Source of the DNA: Paludibacteraceae bacterium
GTDB taxonomy: Bacteria > Bacteroidota > Bacteroidia > Bacteroidales > Paludibacteraceae
Assembly (NCBI GenBank): GCA_017558065.1
Contig: JAFYWK010000029.1
Span: forward strand, 18,203-82,202
Length of the DNA: 64,000 bases
Direction of reading: 5' to 3'
Position numbers and translations under genes: made by a program. This document shows positions 27,802-36,822 of the stretch, in pieces. The stretch's first letter is position 1. Each line of letters opens with the position of its first letter. Below the pieces are notes generated by a model, which saw only the letters and a list, made by a program, of their open reading frames with translations, was not told the origin of the DNA and made no database searches.

Positions 27802-30698
27802 TAATAACTAAATAAGCGTGATTTATTGAGTTTGGTTATCTTGCCATGTTTGGCTTGGATTTGCTTTTGATTGATGAGTTTTGGATCGCCCATAATCAAG
27901 ATGGTGATAGGTTTGCCTTGAATACGTGATTGGTAGAACGAAAGCACATTATCGAAGGTCAAACGCTGAATATCACGCACTTGCAACATCGCAGGGTCCA
28001 CCTTATAACCCATCAACATATTGGCTGTCAGGCGTTGGCTCTTATTGCGGAAAGTTGGTTTATTAGACAATACCGATTGGCGCAATACGGTGCGAATATT
28101 CTCCATCGTTTCAGGATATTGTGGCATAGAATCCAACAGACTCATATAGACATCTATCGCATCGGCTACCTTGTCAGACTGTGTACCTACATAACCCACG
28201 AACTTGGTCATCTGTCCTTGTTTTGGTGGACGAGAGAAATAGCCATAGGCGTTGTATGCCATAGAGCGCTTCTCGCGAATCTCGTTCATCACAAGACCCG
28301 AGAAACCGCCACCAAAATACTCGTTGAATGCCATATAACTTACCGCATCCTTCGCATTGTATGGCTCGCCATCCATGAGGAAATATACCTTGGCTTGTTG
28401 CATCTCTGCATCAGGCAAGAAGTAGATCTTATTCTCTGTGATAGGCACGATAGGACGCTCCACAGGCGACATGGTTGGGCGCACATTGTTGTTGAGCGAG
28501 AGTTTGTTGTAGAGGATATTCTTCACATCCAAAGCAGGCAGCGCACCTGCATAGTGAATCTCCAACTCGTAGTTTTGCACTTGGTGCAATACGCCTTCCA
28601 ATTGAGCCGCAGTCATTGGCAACACCTCCTCCATCAGCGTTGGGCGCTTGATATAAGGTGAGTTTTCGCCATAGCGCACATAGTCAAAGGCAGCGTCTGC
28701 CACCATATCGGTATTGCGTTGTTCCACTTGGCGGGAGGAATAGACTTGACCCTTGATATTGTTGATGAGCATGTCGTTCTCCGAATCGAAATTAGGGAAC
28801 ATCATATGCAGATTAACCATCTCCACAATCTTCTCCAGATTCTCCTCGTTGCCCTCAATATCCACATAGAAATAGTCCTCAGACACCGCATAGCTGCACT
28901 TACCACCCAGTTTCGCCAAATTTGCACGGAACTCAGCCGGCTTGATGCCTGGCGCACCCTTGATACCTGCCATATTCATCAGCGAAGCAGCGTACTCCAA
29001 GAATGGTAACTCGTAGGTTCCCACGCCATATTTGAGGCGGAGGGAGAAGATATGGTTCTTGGTGTTGGGTGTGCAATACACGCTCACGCCTTCGTAGAAG
29101 AGGTCTTGATCAATGTCGGAGAAGTTGATGAAGGTTGGGGTGAGTTTGCCTGCAGGAATTGCCTCCAAGTATTGGCAATAAGCCGATTCGCTCTTTGGTG
29201 ACTCCAGCGATTTGATCTTTGGCTTAGGCAGTTTATCTTTCTTAGGTGTACCCTCCTCTATCTCAAAGACTTTCTTAGGTGCACCCAAGTATTGTTTGGC
29301 TACGCGCTTGATGTCATCCATGGTGATAGCAGCCACTTGTTCTTTCTGCTGCAACATCTCCTCAATCGACTGTTGGTAGGTAAACGCATTCTGCAAAAGT
29401 TGTACCTTCATCTCTGGATACTCCATTGTGCGGTCGAACTCTTGGTAGAAGTTCTGGCGAACTGCCTCCACCAACTCCTCAGAGATATTGCCGTTCACCA
29501 ATTGTTGGATAGCATCGTTGACGAGTTGCTCGGTTTCTTTGAGCGAAGTATAAGTCTGTGTCTCGGCATCCATGTATGGCACTGCTATCACCAAGAAGCG
29601 ACCTTGGTCACGGCGTACATCATTGGCTGCGCCTGCGTACATGAGTTTATTGTCCAACGTGAGCTCGTCCAACAAACCAATCTGCATGGAGTTGGAGAGA
29701 ATCTCGCCCAAGAAATCCAGCAGCAACTCATCCTTATCGCCTACTGGCACGCCATTGTATGCGATATACAACTCTGGCATATAGCCGAGTTTCGCGCTAT
29801 AGCGCTCATCTTGCGTGAAAGCAGTAGTAGGATACTGTGTGCGCTCTGGCAATGGACGTGCTTGCAGTTTGCCGAAAGTCTTCTCAATCAATGGTTTGGT
29901 TGCTTCAATATCGAAGTCACCCACCAAGATAAGTGCCATATTGTTAGGCACATACCATGTGTTGTAGAAATCGATAAGTTTGCGCAGTTTAGGGTTCTTC
30001 AGGTCCTCTGCATAACCAATGATATCGCGTGCGTAGGCATGTCCCTCGTAGAGTTTGCCGAAGATGAAGTTGCGTGAGTGGGTAGAGTTGTCGTCGAGGT
30101 ACATATTGTACTCCTCGAATACGTTCTCCAACTCGGCTTGGAAACTGCGGAACACAGGATTGGTCAAGCGGTCGGCATACAAGGTGAGCCAACGCTCCAT
30201 TTGGTAAGCAGGGAAGGAGTTCATGTAGCAAGTCACATCGTATGCGGTAAAGGCATTGAGTCCTTCGCCACCAATACCCTGAATCAGGTTGGAGAACTCG
30301 TCAGGGGCTGCATATTGTGCTGCTTGGATTGACACTTCGTTGATGCGCAATTGCACCGCCTCACGTGCCTTGGCATCGGTAGTGAGTGCGAGGGTGTCGT
30401 ATAGGGCAATGATTTGTTCATAAAGAGGCTTCTCTTTCTCCCAATCCAGTGCCCCGATACGGTCGGTACCCTTGAAGAGCATATGCTCCAGGTAGTGTGC
30501 CAAACCAGTCGCATCGGCTGGCTCATCTATCGCACCCGCACGGGTAACAGTCCAACCCTGTACATCGGGTTGGTCATGGTCTTCCCACAAATACACGGTC
30601 AAACCATTGTCCAATTGGTATTGAACAAAACCATCATTTTGTGCCCATGCCACCAATGCTAGACACAAACAGATTAAACTGATAAATACTCTTTTCAT
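27801..30698 (-). CDS. M16 family (insulinase/pitrilysin-like) zinc peptidase
   Basis: The 965-aa protein has a signal peptide (MKRVFISLICLCLALVAWA, cleavage near residue 19-20), so it should be periplasmic or envelope-bound. The first M16 domain has the inverted zinc motif HYLEH (68-72), with a distal Glu in the ENVFEEYNMY region. The second half is a degenerate M16 domain as usual for this family (FGGGFSGLVMNEIREKRSMAY). It should degrade peptides. The gene sits directly upstream of era in the same direction, with a one-base overlap. The 55-bp spacer upstream of its start holds degenerate TTACACTTTACACC words. Confidence 0.9.
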   Translation of the reverse strand: MKRVFISLICLCLALVAWAQNDGFVQYQLDNGLTVYLWEDHDQPDVQGWTVTRAGAIDEPADATGLAHYLEHMLFKGTDRIGALDWEKEKPLYEQIIALYDTLALTTDAKAREAVQLRINEVSIQAAQYAAPDEFSNLIQGIGGEGLNAFTAYDVTCYMNSFPAYQMERWLTLYADRLTNPVFRSFQAELENVFEEYNMYLDDNSTHSRNFIFGKLYEGHAYARDIIGYAEDLKNPKLRKLIDFYNTWYVPNNMALILVGDFDIEATKPLIEKTFGKLQARPLPERTQYPTTAFTQDERYSAKLGYMPELYIAYNGVPVGDKDELLLDFLGEILSNSMQIGLLDELTLDNKLMYAGAANDVRRDQGRFLVIAVPYMDAETQTYTSLKETEQLVNDAIQQLVNGNISEELVEAVRQNFYQEFDRTMEYPEMKVQLLQNAFTYQQSIEEMLQQKEQVAAITMDDIKRVAKQYLGAPKKVFEIEEGTPKKDKLPKPKIKSLESPKSESAYCQYLEAIPAGKLTPTFINFSDIDQDLFYEGVSVYCTPNTKNHIFSLRLKYGVGTYELPFLEYAASLMNMAGIKGAPGIKPAEFRANLAKLGGKCSYAVSEDYFYVDIEGNEENLEKIVEMVNLHMMFPNFDSENDMLINNIKGQVYSSRQVEQRNTDMVADAAFDYVRYGENSPYIKRPTLMEEVLPMTAAQLEGVLHQVQNYELEIHYAGALPALDVKNILYNKLSLNNNVRPTMSPVERPIVPITENKIYFLPDAEMQQAKVYFLMDGEPYNAKDAVSYMAFNEYFGGGFSGLVMNEIREKRSMAYNAYGYFSRPPKQGQMTKFVGYVGTQSDKVADAIDVYMSLLDSMPQYPETMENIRTVLRQSVLSNKPTFRNKSQRLTANMLMGYKVDPAMLQVRDIQRLTFDNVLSFYQSRIQGKPITILIMGDPKLINQKQIQAKHGKITKLNKSRLFSY

Positions 30699-30753
30699 AT
30701 ATTCTTGCCTTTAATCTTGCCTTTACACTTTACACCTTACACTCTACACCAAA

Positions 30754-31779
30754 TTACCACTCCAGCAACACTTTGCCACATTGACCGCTGCACATGATAT
30801 CGAAGCCCTTTTGGAAGTCATCGAAGTGGAAGCGGTGAGTAATCACAGGACTCAAATCCAAGCCACCCAAGAGCATCTGCTCCATCTGATACCATGTCTC
30901 CCACATGCGGCGACCAGTGATACCCTTGATAGTCAGCGCGTTGAAGATAATATCCGACCAATTGACTTTGGTATCGCTTGGCAGGATTCCCAACTGCGCA
31001 ATGTTCGCACCTTTGTACATGTGCGCGATCATATCATTGAATGCCGCAGGTGCGCCTGACATCTCCAAGCCAATATCGAAGCCGCGGATACCCAATTGCT
31101 TCATCGCGCCCTCTACGGTCTCGCCCTTTGAGCCATTGACGGTGATCGTTGCGCCCATTTTCTTGGCAATCTCGAGGCGTTGCTCGTTCAGATCGGTTAC
31201 GACGATATTCTTCGCTCCTGCATAGCGGCAGATACCTGCAGCCATGGTACCAATCAAACCCGCACCTGTGATGAGCACATCCTCACCCAAGAGAGGGAAG
31301 GCAAGAGCTGTATGTGTCGCATTACCGAATGGGTCCATGATAGCGGCGAAATCATCTGGAATCTCAGGACGTACATGCACAATATTGCTCTCTGGGATAG
31401 CCACATACTCTGCGAAAGCACCGTCCTTGCCCATGATACCTACTGAGATCGTATTCTCGCACACGTGACCCATGCCACGACGGCAGTTGCGGCAAGTACC
31501 ACAAACGATATGACCTTCAGCGGTCACACGGTCGCCGACCTTTACGCCGCGCACACCTGGTCCTACTTCGACTGCCACGCCCACGAACTCGTGACCCATG
31601 ATATAGGGCGGAGTGCAGTGGCTTTGCGACCACTCGTCCCATTTGTACATATGCAGGTCTGTACCGCAAATAGCGGCTTTGGTAACCTTGATGAGCACAT
31701 CATTCACACCCACTTTGGGCATTGGTACTTCTTCCATCCAGAGCCCTGGCTCGGCATAACGTTTTACTAGCGCCTTCAT
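30754..31779 (-). CDS. tdh: L-threonine 3-dehydrogenase
   Basis: Tdh (341 aa, the same length as the E. coli enzyme) oxidises L-threonine to 2-amino-3-ketobutyrate with NAD. Catalytic zinc ligands are in CGTDLHMYKWDEW and GHEFVG. The structural zinc site is CGTCRNCRRGMGHVC, and the Rossmann loop is GAGLIG. The product is the substrate of Kbl, encoded at 44205-45395. In many bacteria the two genes are adjacent, but here an 11.7-kb defence island lies between them. It has its own promoter and a repeat-bearing leader. Confidence 0.95.
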   Translation of the reverse strand: MKALVKRYAEPGLWMEEVPMPKVGVNDVLIKVTKAAICGTDLHMYKWDEWSQSHCTPPYIMGHEFVGVAVEVGPGVRGVKVGDRVTAEGHIVCGTCRNCRRGMGHVCENTISVGIMGKDGAFAEYVAIPESNIVHVRPEIPDDFAAIMDPFGNATHTALAFPLLGEDVLITGAGLIGTMAAGICRYAGAKNIVVTDLNEQRLEIAKKMGATITVNGSKGETVEGAMKQLGIRGFDIGLEMSGAPAAFNDMIAHMYKGANIAQLGILPSDTKVNWSDIIFNALTIKGITGRRMWETWYQMEQMLLGGLDLSPVITHRFHFDDFQKGFDIMCSGQCGKVLLEW

Positions 31780-31791
31780 TATAGTATTGTT

Positions 31792-31835
31792 TAGCAGTTG
31801 TTTAATAGTTGTGTAGCAGTTGTGTGTCAGTTGTA
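31792..31835 (-). repeat. 11-bp tandem repeat in the tdh leader, four copies
   Basis: On the plus strand the units are TAGCAGTTGTT, TAATAGTTGTG, TAGCAGTTGTG and TGTCAGTTGTA, in exact 11-bp steps. They lie between the tdh promoter and its start codon, in the 5' untranslated region. Confidence 0.9.
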
Positions 31836-31884
31836 TAATTCTATACTACTCTACAGCACTCTACACTAGTTCTCAATTTGGGCG

Positions 31885-31916
31885 CAAAGGTAGTGAAAAA
31901 TCATGAATTATGCAAG
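31885..31916 (-). promoter_or_regulatory. tdh promoter with an upstream dyad
   Basis: On the minus strand there is TACCTTTG (31892 to 31885) and CTTG (31916 to 31913) with a 20-nt spacer. A palindrome TGTTGTA-TTTTAT-TACAACA at 31921-31940 sits immediately upstream of the -33 box and could be an activator or repressor site. Confidence 0.8.
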
Positions 31917-31939
31917 AGTTTGTTGTATTTTATTACAAC

Positions 31940-32030
31940 ATCTATTGGGTTTGGGTAACTTTTGTTTTGCTGTCAGTCCGCATACTACTTGGTTACCACT
32001 CGATTACCACTTCGATTTTCATGGGTGGTT
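31940..32030. repeat. Left copy of a diverged direct repeat around hsdR-abiE
   Basis: It shares the pattern GCTGTCAGTyCGCA, then GTTACCACTC, then a TTCA-GGG segment with 37820-37905, in the same orientation. By eye the similarity is roughly 70% and patchy. The two copies enclose hsdR and the abiE pair. Confidence 0.5.
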
Positions 32031-32043
32031 ACTAGGTGTCTGG

Positions 32044-32210
32044 TTCTATAATAATGCTGCAAAAATCTTCGGCGCGAAAGGTATTTTGTGACGAAGATTG
32101 GGGAATTTGGAGAAAAAGTAACGAATAACGCATGCAGAAGCGGCTGTATTATAATCACTTCCGCATAGGTGTATTTTTTTGAAAAAAGTCTATTCGCGCG
32201 AAGATTGTGC
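32044..32210. other. Structured element, copy 1 (22-nt box, stem-loop, repeated arm)
   Basis: A 22-nt box at 32044-32065 (starting TTCTATAATAATGC) is identical to 54858-54879. It leads into a stem AATCTTCG/CGAAGATT (32064-32071 and 32092-32099) with a 20-nt loop. The right arm CGAAGATT recurs at 32199-32206, followed by GTGC. The second copy keeps the same layout with a different stem sequence. The region from here to hsdR shows no gene. Confidence 0.7.
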
Positions 32211-32269
32211 CGAAAGTGTATGATGGAGATAGTCTAAAGATTGATATATAAACAACCACATGACTTTGC

Positions 32270-35200
32270 TTACACCACCTTCACAAACTCGCCGATGATG
32301 CAGAATTCCTCTATATCTTCAGGAGAGAGGATGATTGGATCGTATGAGCGATTCAGTGGGTGCAGTGCTATGGATTCGTGTTCCCATTCGCCAAATTCAT
32401 TGTACTTCTTGGTGCTATGATATTCTTTAATGGAATAACTACCTTCATAATCCGTATCTACACTACCGTGATGCTCTGCCAGAATGATTTTACCTTCGCG
32501 TGAGCCACCTTGATAACGTTGGAATAAACAATAGTCGCCATCATTGATTCGTGGCTCCATAGAATGACCTACTGCCTGGATAATGAACTTATTGTTGTCC
32601 TTCTTGCCAAAGCCATCCACCTGCATCCATCCTATCTGCTCTGCAGGCTCATAGTGACCGAAATGCCCACAAGCAGCCCGTACTGAATACACTGGATAGT
32701 AAGCAAGATATTGTTGCTCCTCATCCACTTCTTCCAATATCAGTGATTGTATATCAGTTTCGACAATTGATTCTACTTGTTCATTTGTTTCGATTGGTTG
32801 CTTCAACGATGGGCGCACATCGCTATTATTGTCCGTCCATTGTTCGCATTGTCGGATAACAATCTCCATCGCATTTTCGGTAGCTTCGGGTGGATAGTTA
32901 TACTTCTTCAAGAGGCGTTTTACCAGTCGGCGCATACCTGCGCGGGCGGATTCTTTCTTTTGCCAATCAATTGTGCGATTTTTGCGTAGCATATCGGTGA
33001 GCTCTTTGGTCATTGCCACTAACTCCTCGTTGGTATAAAAATCTTGCACCGCTTCGGGTTTGGTGAGTGCATCGTAGAAGGATTTTTCTTCGCTATTCAG
33101 CCCTAGTTCGTTGCCTTGTTTTTCTGCTTCGGATATATCGTTTGCCAGACTCAGCAATTCTTGGATTACCTCTTCGTTGGTGAGCATACCTTTGAGGTAG
33201 TTGGACAGCGAACGATTGAGCAACTCGGAGAATTTCTCTGCTTGTATCAAGTTGGTGTGTTGATAATGCTTTACGCGCTCGTTGATGAGATTTTTTAGGA
33301 TCTCAATAGCGATATTCTTCTCTTTCATGCGCGCTATTTCCGACAAGAACTTTGCATCGAAGATAGAAAACTCCTCTTGCACATCTGCAAAAAGATTGAT
33401 GACGCTATCGCTTTTTATTGTCTGCTTGAGCAGGGCATTGATGCGTTCGTTGATGTCGCGCAGCGAGATTTTTCCTCTGCCTTCTACGCGTGTGATGAGT
33501 GTACGTACTGCCTCGAAGTAAGCAGAGTTTAGGCGTTCGTCGTAGGTGAGCAAACTATGGCAAAGCGAGCGTGCTTGAATGAGCAATTGCGCCTCTTTGA
33601 CAAACTGATTTTTAATATCTTGCTTATCGGCAGACTGCAAGTAATCCACACCTCTGCTGATAGCTTTGGCACGCTGTAAGTCGGATGTGCCGAAGAATGT
33701 CGAATAGTCGAAGCCATATAGCAAATCACGACAGACTTCAAGTCTCTTTTGAAATTCTGGGTATGCGGTTTTGGATATATCGGTATCGCCATAGTTCTCT
33801 CTATCGCGAACGGTATAGTCCTTCATCGCTTGTTTGAGTGCAGCTGCTATACCCACATAATCAACCACTAGACCGCCTTGTTTGTCACCAAATACACGAT
33901 TGACGCGTGCAATGGCTTGCATGAGGTTGTGTCCCGCCATAGGTTTGAACACATACATCGTAGATAGCGATGGTACATCAAAACCTGTAAGCCACATATC
34001 TACTACTATGGCAATCTTGAGAGGGCTATCGTTGTCCTTGAAGCGTTTCTCTAGTTCTTTCTTGTGGGTATCGTTGCCGATGATGGACCGCCACTCTTCG
34101 GGATCTTGGTTTCCCGATGTCATTACTACTGCTACTTTCTCCGTCCATAGTGGGCGCAACTGCAATATGCGTTGGTAGATCTTCATGGCTATTGGGCGTG
34201 AATATGCCACAATCATGGCTTTGCCCGTCTGCTCGTATTGGCGATAGTCTTCGTAGTGGGTAAGGATATCATCTACCAACGAATTGATGGTATCTTCTGC
34301 TCCCAATAGCGAATCAATGCGTGCTAGTTCGCGTTTGCTTTTTTCGATAGCATACTCTTCGGCTTCTTCTGCCAATTTATCGTACTCGGCATCAATGCGT
34401 TGCAGGGTGGCTTCATCGAGTTTGAGATTGACCACACGACTCTCGTAGAAGACAGGACGAGTAGCACCATCTTTGACGGCTTGGGTCATGTCGTAGATGT
34501 CGATATAATCGCCAAACACTTCGCGTGTAGAGTGGTCTTTGAAGGAGATAGGTGTACCTGTAAAACCGATATAGGTAGCGTTAGGCAAGGCGTTGCGCAC
34601 CATTCGAGCTGCGCCAATCTTGAGCTTGCCTGTCTGTTTGTCAATGGTCTCGGTGAGTCCGTATTGGCTACGATGGGCTTCATCAGCAACAACGATGATG
34701 TTTCTTCGTTGTGATAATGGTTCTTCGCCTTCTTCGAACTTCTGCATAGTGGTAAAGAAAATACCATTGGCTTCGATACCATTCAGTAGTTCGCTGAGAT
34801 GTTTTCTGCTTTTGGCTTGTACAGGCACTTGGCGCAAGAAGTCGGCACATTTGCTGAATTGCCCAAAAAGTTGGTTATCGAGATCTGTGCGGTCGGTAAT
34901 GACTACAATAGTAGGCGAAGAGAGTGCGCGCTGTAGGCATTTGGCAAAGAATACCATTGAGAGGGATTTGCCACTACCTTGTGTATGCCAGAACACGCCA
35001 CCCTTTCCGTTGGTGGTAGTTGCTGTTTTTACAGAATCAATCGCTTTACGTACTGCGTAGAACTGATGATAACCTGCTAAGATTTTGGCACTCTGTTTCT
35101 CATCTTTGGAGAAGCAGATGAAGTCACGAAGGATATCTATTAGTCGTTCTTGCTGAAACATTCCGCAGAACAGAATGTGGAAATTGGCGAAGTGATTGTC

Positions 35201-35851
35201 TTCGGATAGTCCATCTACTGTTTTCCACTCCATGAATCGGTCCTCGCCCGAAGTGATAGTGCCTGCTTTGGAAGTTACCAAGTCGCTCATCACGCAGAAG
35301 GCGTTATAGACAAATAGAGAGGGTATCTCTTGCATATAGTTGCGCAATTGTGCGTATGCTTCCGATACATTGGTTTCGGTGCGTGACGGTGATTTGAGCT
35401 CCATCACCACCAATGGCAAGCCATTGATAAAGACGATGACATCTGCTCGACGCACGGAATGTTCTTCTATGGACCATTGATTTGCCACTATGAAGTTGTT
35501 GCGCTTGGGCTGCTCGTAATCAATCAGTCGTACACATGTGGCACGTTGTTCTTTGCCATCAAAATAGGCAACATCTACACCATTCTGCAAATAATCTGTA
35601 AACACCTCATTGCGTTGCACAAGTGAGCCTGTGTCTATCTGTCGAATCTTATCTATGGCTTCTTGAATAGCCACTGCAGGCAGAGCTGGATTGATGGCAG
35701 CGAGCGACTGCTGCAAGCGGTCAAGAAATAGTGGCTCGGCGTAATCGCGCTCTATATCTGGACCGTAGATATACTCATACCCGAGTTGATCACGAAACAA
35801 CTCGATAATCGCTTGCTCGTAGTTGTTTTCTGTGAAGGTGTATTTGCTCAT
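32270..35851 (-). CDS. hsdR: Type I restriction enzyme HsdR with a C-terminal LexA-like S24 domain
   Basis: HsdR is the ATP-driven DNA translocase and nuclease of a type I system. I take the ATG at 35849-35851 (1193 aa, MSKYTFTENN); an upstream TTG would overlap abiEii without support. The N-terminal nuclease has RRADVIVFINGLPLVVMELKS (Asp137, Glu151, Lys153). The helicase has TQGSGKS (about 290-295) and DEAH (390-393). After about residue 1050 an S24 peptidase-like domain follows. It has AVGHSMEPRINDGDYCLF with candidate nucleophile Ser1097, and YSIKEY with candidate general base Lys1142, as in LexA/UmuD. This extension is unusual and could tie restriction to autocleavage or regulation. hsdM and hsdS lie upstream, separated by abiE and membrane-protein genes. 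Confidence 0.93.
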   Translation of the reverse strand: MSKYTFTENNYEQAIIELFRDQLGYEYIYGPDIERDYAEPLFLDRLQQSLAAINPALPAVAIQEAIDKIRQIDTGSLVQRNEVFTDYLQNGVDVAYFDGKEQRATCVRLIDYEQPKRNNFIVANQWSIEEHSVRRADVIVFINGLPLVVMELKSPSRTETNVSEAYAQLRNYMQEIPSLFVYNAFCVMSDLVTSKAGTITSGEDRFMEWKTVDGLSEDNHFANFHILFCGMFQQERLIDILRDFICFSKDEKQSAKILAGYHQFYAVRKAIDSVKTATTTNGKGGVFWHTQGSGKSLSMVFFAKCLQRALSSPTIVVITDRTDLDNQLFGQFSKCADFLRQVPVQAKSRKHLSELLNGIEANGIFFTTMQKFEEGEEPLSQRRNIIVVADEAHRSQYGLTETIDKQTGKLKIGAARMVRNALPNATYIGFTGTPISFKDHSTREVFGDYIDIYDMTQAVKDGATRPVFYESRVVNLKLDEATLQRIDAEYDKLAEEAEEYAIEKSKRELARIDSLLGAEDTINSLVDDILTHYEDYRQYEQTGKAMIVAYSRPIAMKIYQRILQLRPLWTEKVAVVMTSGNQDPEEWRSIIGNDTHKKELEKRFKDNDSPLKIAIVVDMWLTGFDVPSLSTMYVFKPMAGHNLMQAIARVNRVFGDKQGGLVVDYVGIAAALKQAMKDYTVRDRENYGDTDISKTAYPEFQKRLEVCRDLLYGFDYSTFFGTSDLQRAKAISRGVDYLQSADKQDIKNQFVKEAQLLIQARSLCHSLLTYDERLNSAYFEAVRTLITRVEGRGKISLRDINERINALLKQTIKSDSVINLFADVQEEFSIFDAKFLSEIARMKEKNIAIEILKNLINERVKHYQHTNLIQAEKFSELLNRSLSNYLKGMLTNEEVIQELLSLANDISEAEKQGNELGLNSEEKSFYDALTKPEAVQDFYTNEELVAMTKELTDMLRKNRTIDWQKKESARAGMRRLVKRLLKKYNYPPEATENAMEIVIRQCEQWTDNNSDVRPSLKQPIETNEQVESIVETDIQSLILEEVDEEQQYLAYYPVYSVRAACGHFGHYEPAEQIGWMQVDGFGKKDNNKFIIQAVGHSMEPRINDGDYCLFQRYQGGSREGKIILAEHHGSVDTDYEGSYSIKEYHSTKKYNEFGEWEHESIALHPLNRSYDPIILSPEDIEEFCIIGEFVKVV

Positions 35852-35877
35852 AGTGGATGTGATTATAGGGATTATAA

Positions 35878-36822
35878 TTACTCTCTTATTTTCCAATGTG
35901 CCATTGGATGATTGCAGATATTATGGATTATTTCTGCATCTGCGAATAATAGTTCTGGTTTGTATTGTTTTGCAACAAAGGATTCGATAAATGCCATCTC
36001 ACTATCTGTCCATTGTAATAAATTCTCCAAGAATGCCACTACCTCTATTTTAGCTGTCTCAAAATCAAACGCATCGCCTTTCTTAAGCATAGGCAGTAAG
36101 GTGGCACGAATTTGTGGAAATTTGATTTGTTTTATGCCGCTCAAGTCATACTTTGTACTTGGTTGCTCACTACCACCTACCGCTAAATAGAACAGAACTA
36201 TCTTACGCAACATAGCCAAGTCAAAATCCTTTATCAACTCACTATGTAGCAGATTATATACATCATACAAATCACGACAGGTATGTCGCTCTATCAATGC
36301 TTTGATTTTACTGCCGAAGAGCTCTATCGAATGAAGTGTCCTAATAGGTATGTTTTGCAGAAAAGTCACATTGACCGTGCTAGTTTGAGGCACGAAAATA
36401 TGTTGCCGCATAGAATAGTTGATTTCTATCTTAATATTATCTCGATTGCCACCTGCATTTTGATAGAAGAACCCCCACGAATCTAGCGAGTGAGGATTCT
36501 TGGTGTTGGGACTGAGATTATACCCTTGGCTTGTCATATATGCCACTATCTCAGCGTTGATAGCGGCACGATGTTGTAACATCTCCTCGCGCGAACAGTC
36601 CTTATGAAAATCCAAATCAATGTCCACAGACAAACGGGGCATTTCAAAAACAGTTAAGTTGATCGCTGTACCGCCCTTCAATACCAAACAATTATTCAGT
36701 TTGTCGTTCTGCATGATGAATTGTAGCACATCCACCAGGCGCAACACCTTTTCCAAGTTATCGCGCAAGAAATGTGTATCGCTTGCCAATTGGGCTATGT
36801 CGTTTTTGTTATACGAGTTCAT
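35878..36822 (-). CDS. abiEii: AbiEii/AbiGii-type nucleotidyltransferase toxin
   Basis: The 314-aa protein has the nucleotidyltransferase core of the AbiE toxins: LKGGTAINL (the Gly-Gly/Ser region) and the acidic motif SVDIDLDF about 15 residues later. Further conserved parts are the TSQGYNLSP and IKIEINYS segments and RHTCRDLYDVYNLL. AbiE is a type IV toxin-antitoxin and abortive-infection system in which the toxin modifies RNA using NTPs. The gene overlaps its antitoxin gene abiEi by 14 nt and ends 26 nt before hsdR. It sits inside the type I restriction locus. Confidence 0.9.
   Translation of the reverse strand: MNSYNKNDIAQLASDTHFLRDNLEKVLRLVDVLQFIMQNDKLNNCLVLKGGTAINLTVFEMPRLSVDIDLDFHKDCSREEMLQHRAAINAEIVAYMTSQGYNLSPNTKNPHSLDSWGFFYQNAGGNRDNIKIEINYSMRQHIFVPQTSTVNVTFLQNIPIRTLHSIELFGSKIKALIERHTCRDLYDVYNLLHSELIKDFDLAMLRKIVLFYLAVGGSEQPSTKYDLSGIKQIKFPQIRATLLPMLKKGDAFDFETAKIEVVAFLENLLQWTDSEMAFIESFVAKQYKPELLFADAEIIHNICNHPMAHWKIRE

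Noticed and set aside
31903-32091. 62-codon plus-strand frame between tdh and hsdR
   Set aside because: It crosses the tdh promoter dyad and the structured element; no ribosome-binding site and no conserved pattern.
35852-35896. TTG start that would extend HsdR by 15 residues
   Set aside because: It overlaps the end of abiEii, and the extension is a hydrophobic non-family sequence; the ATG at 35851 gives the usual HsdR start.
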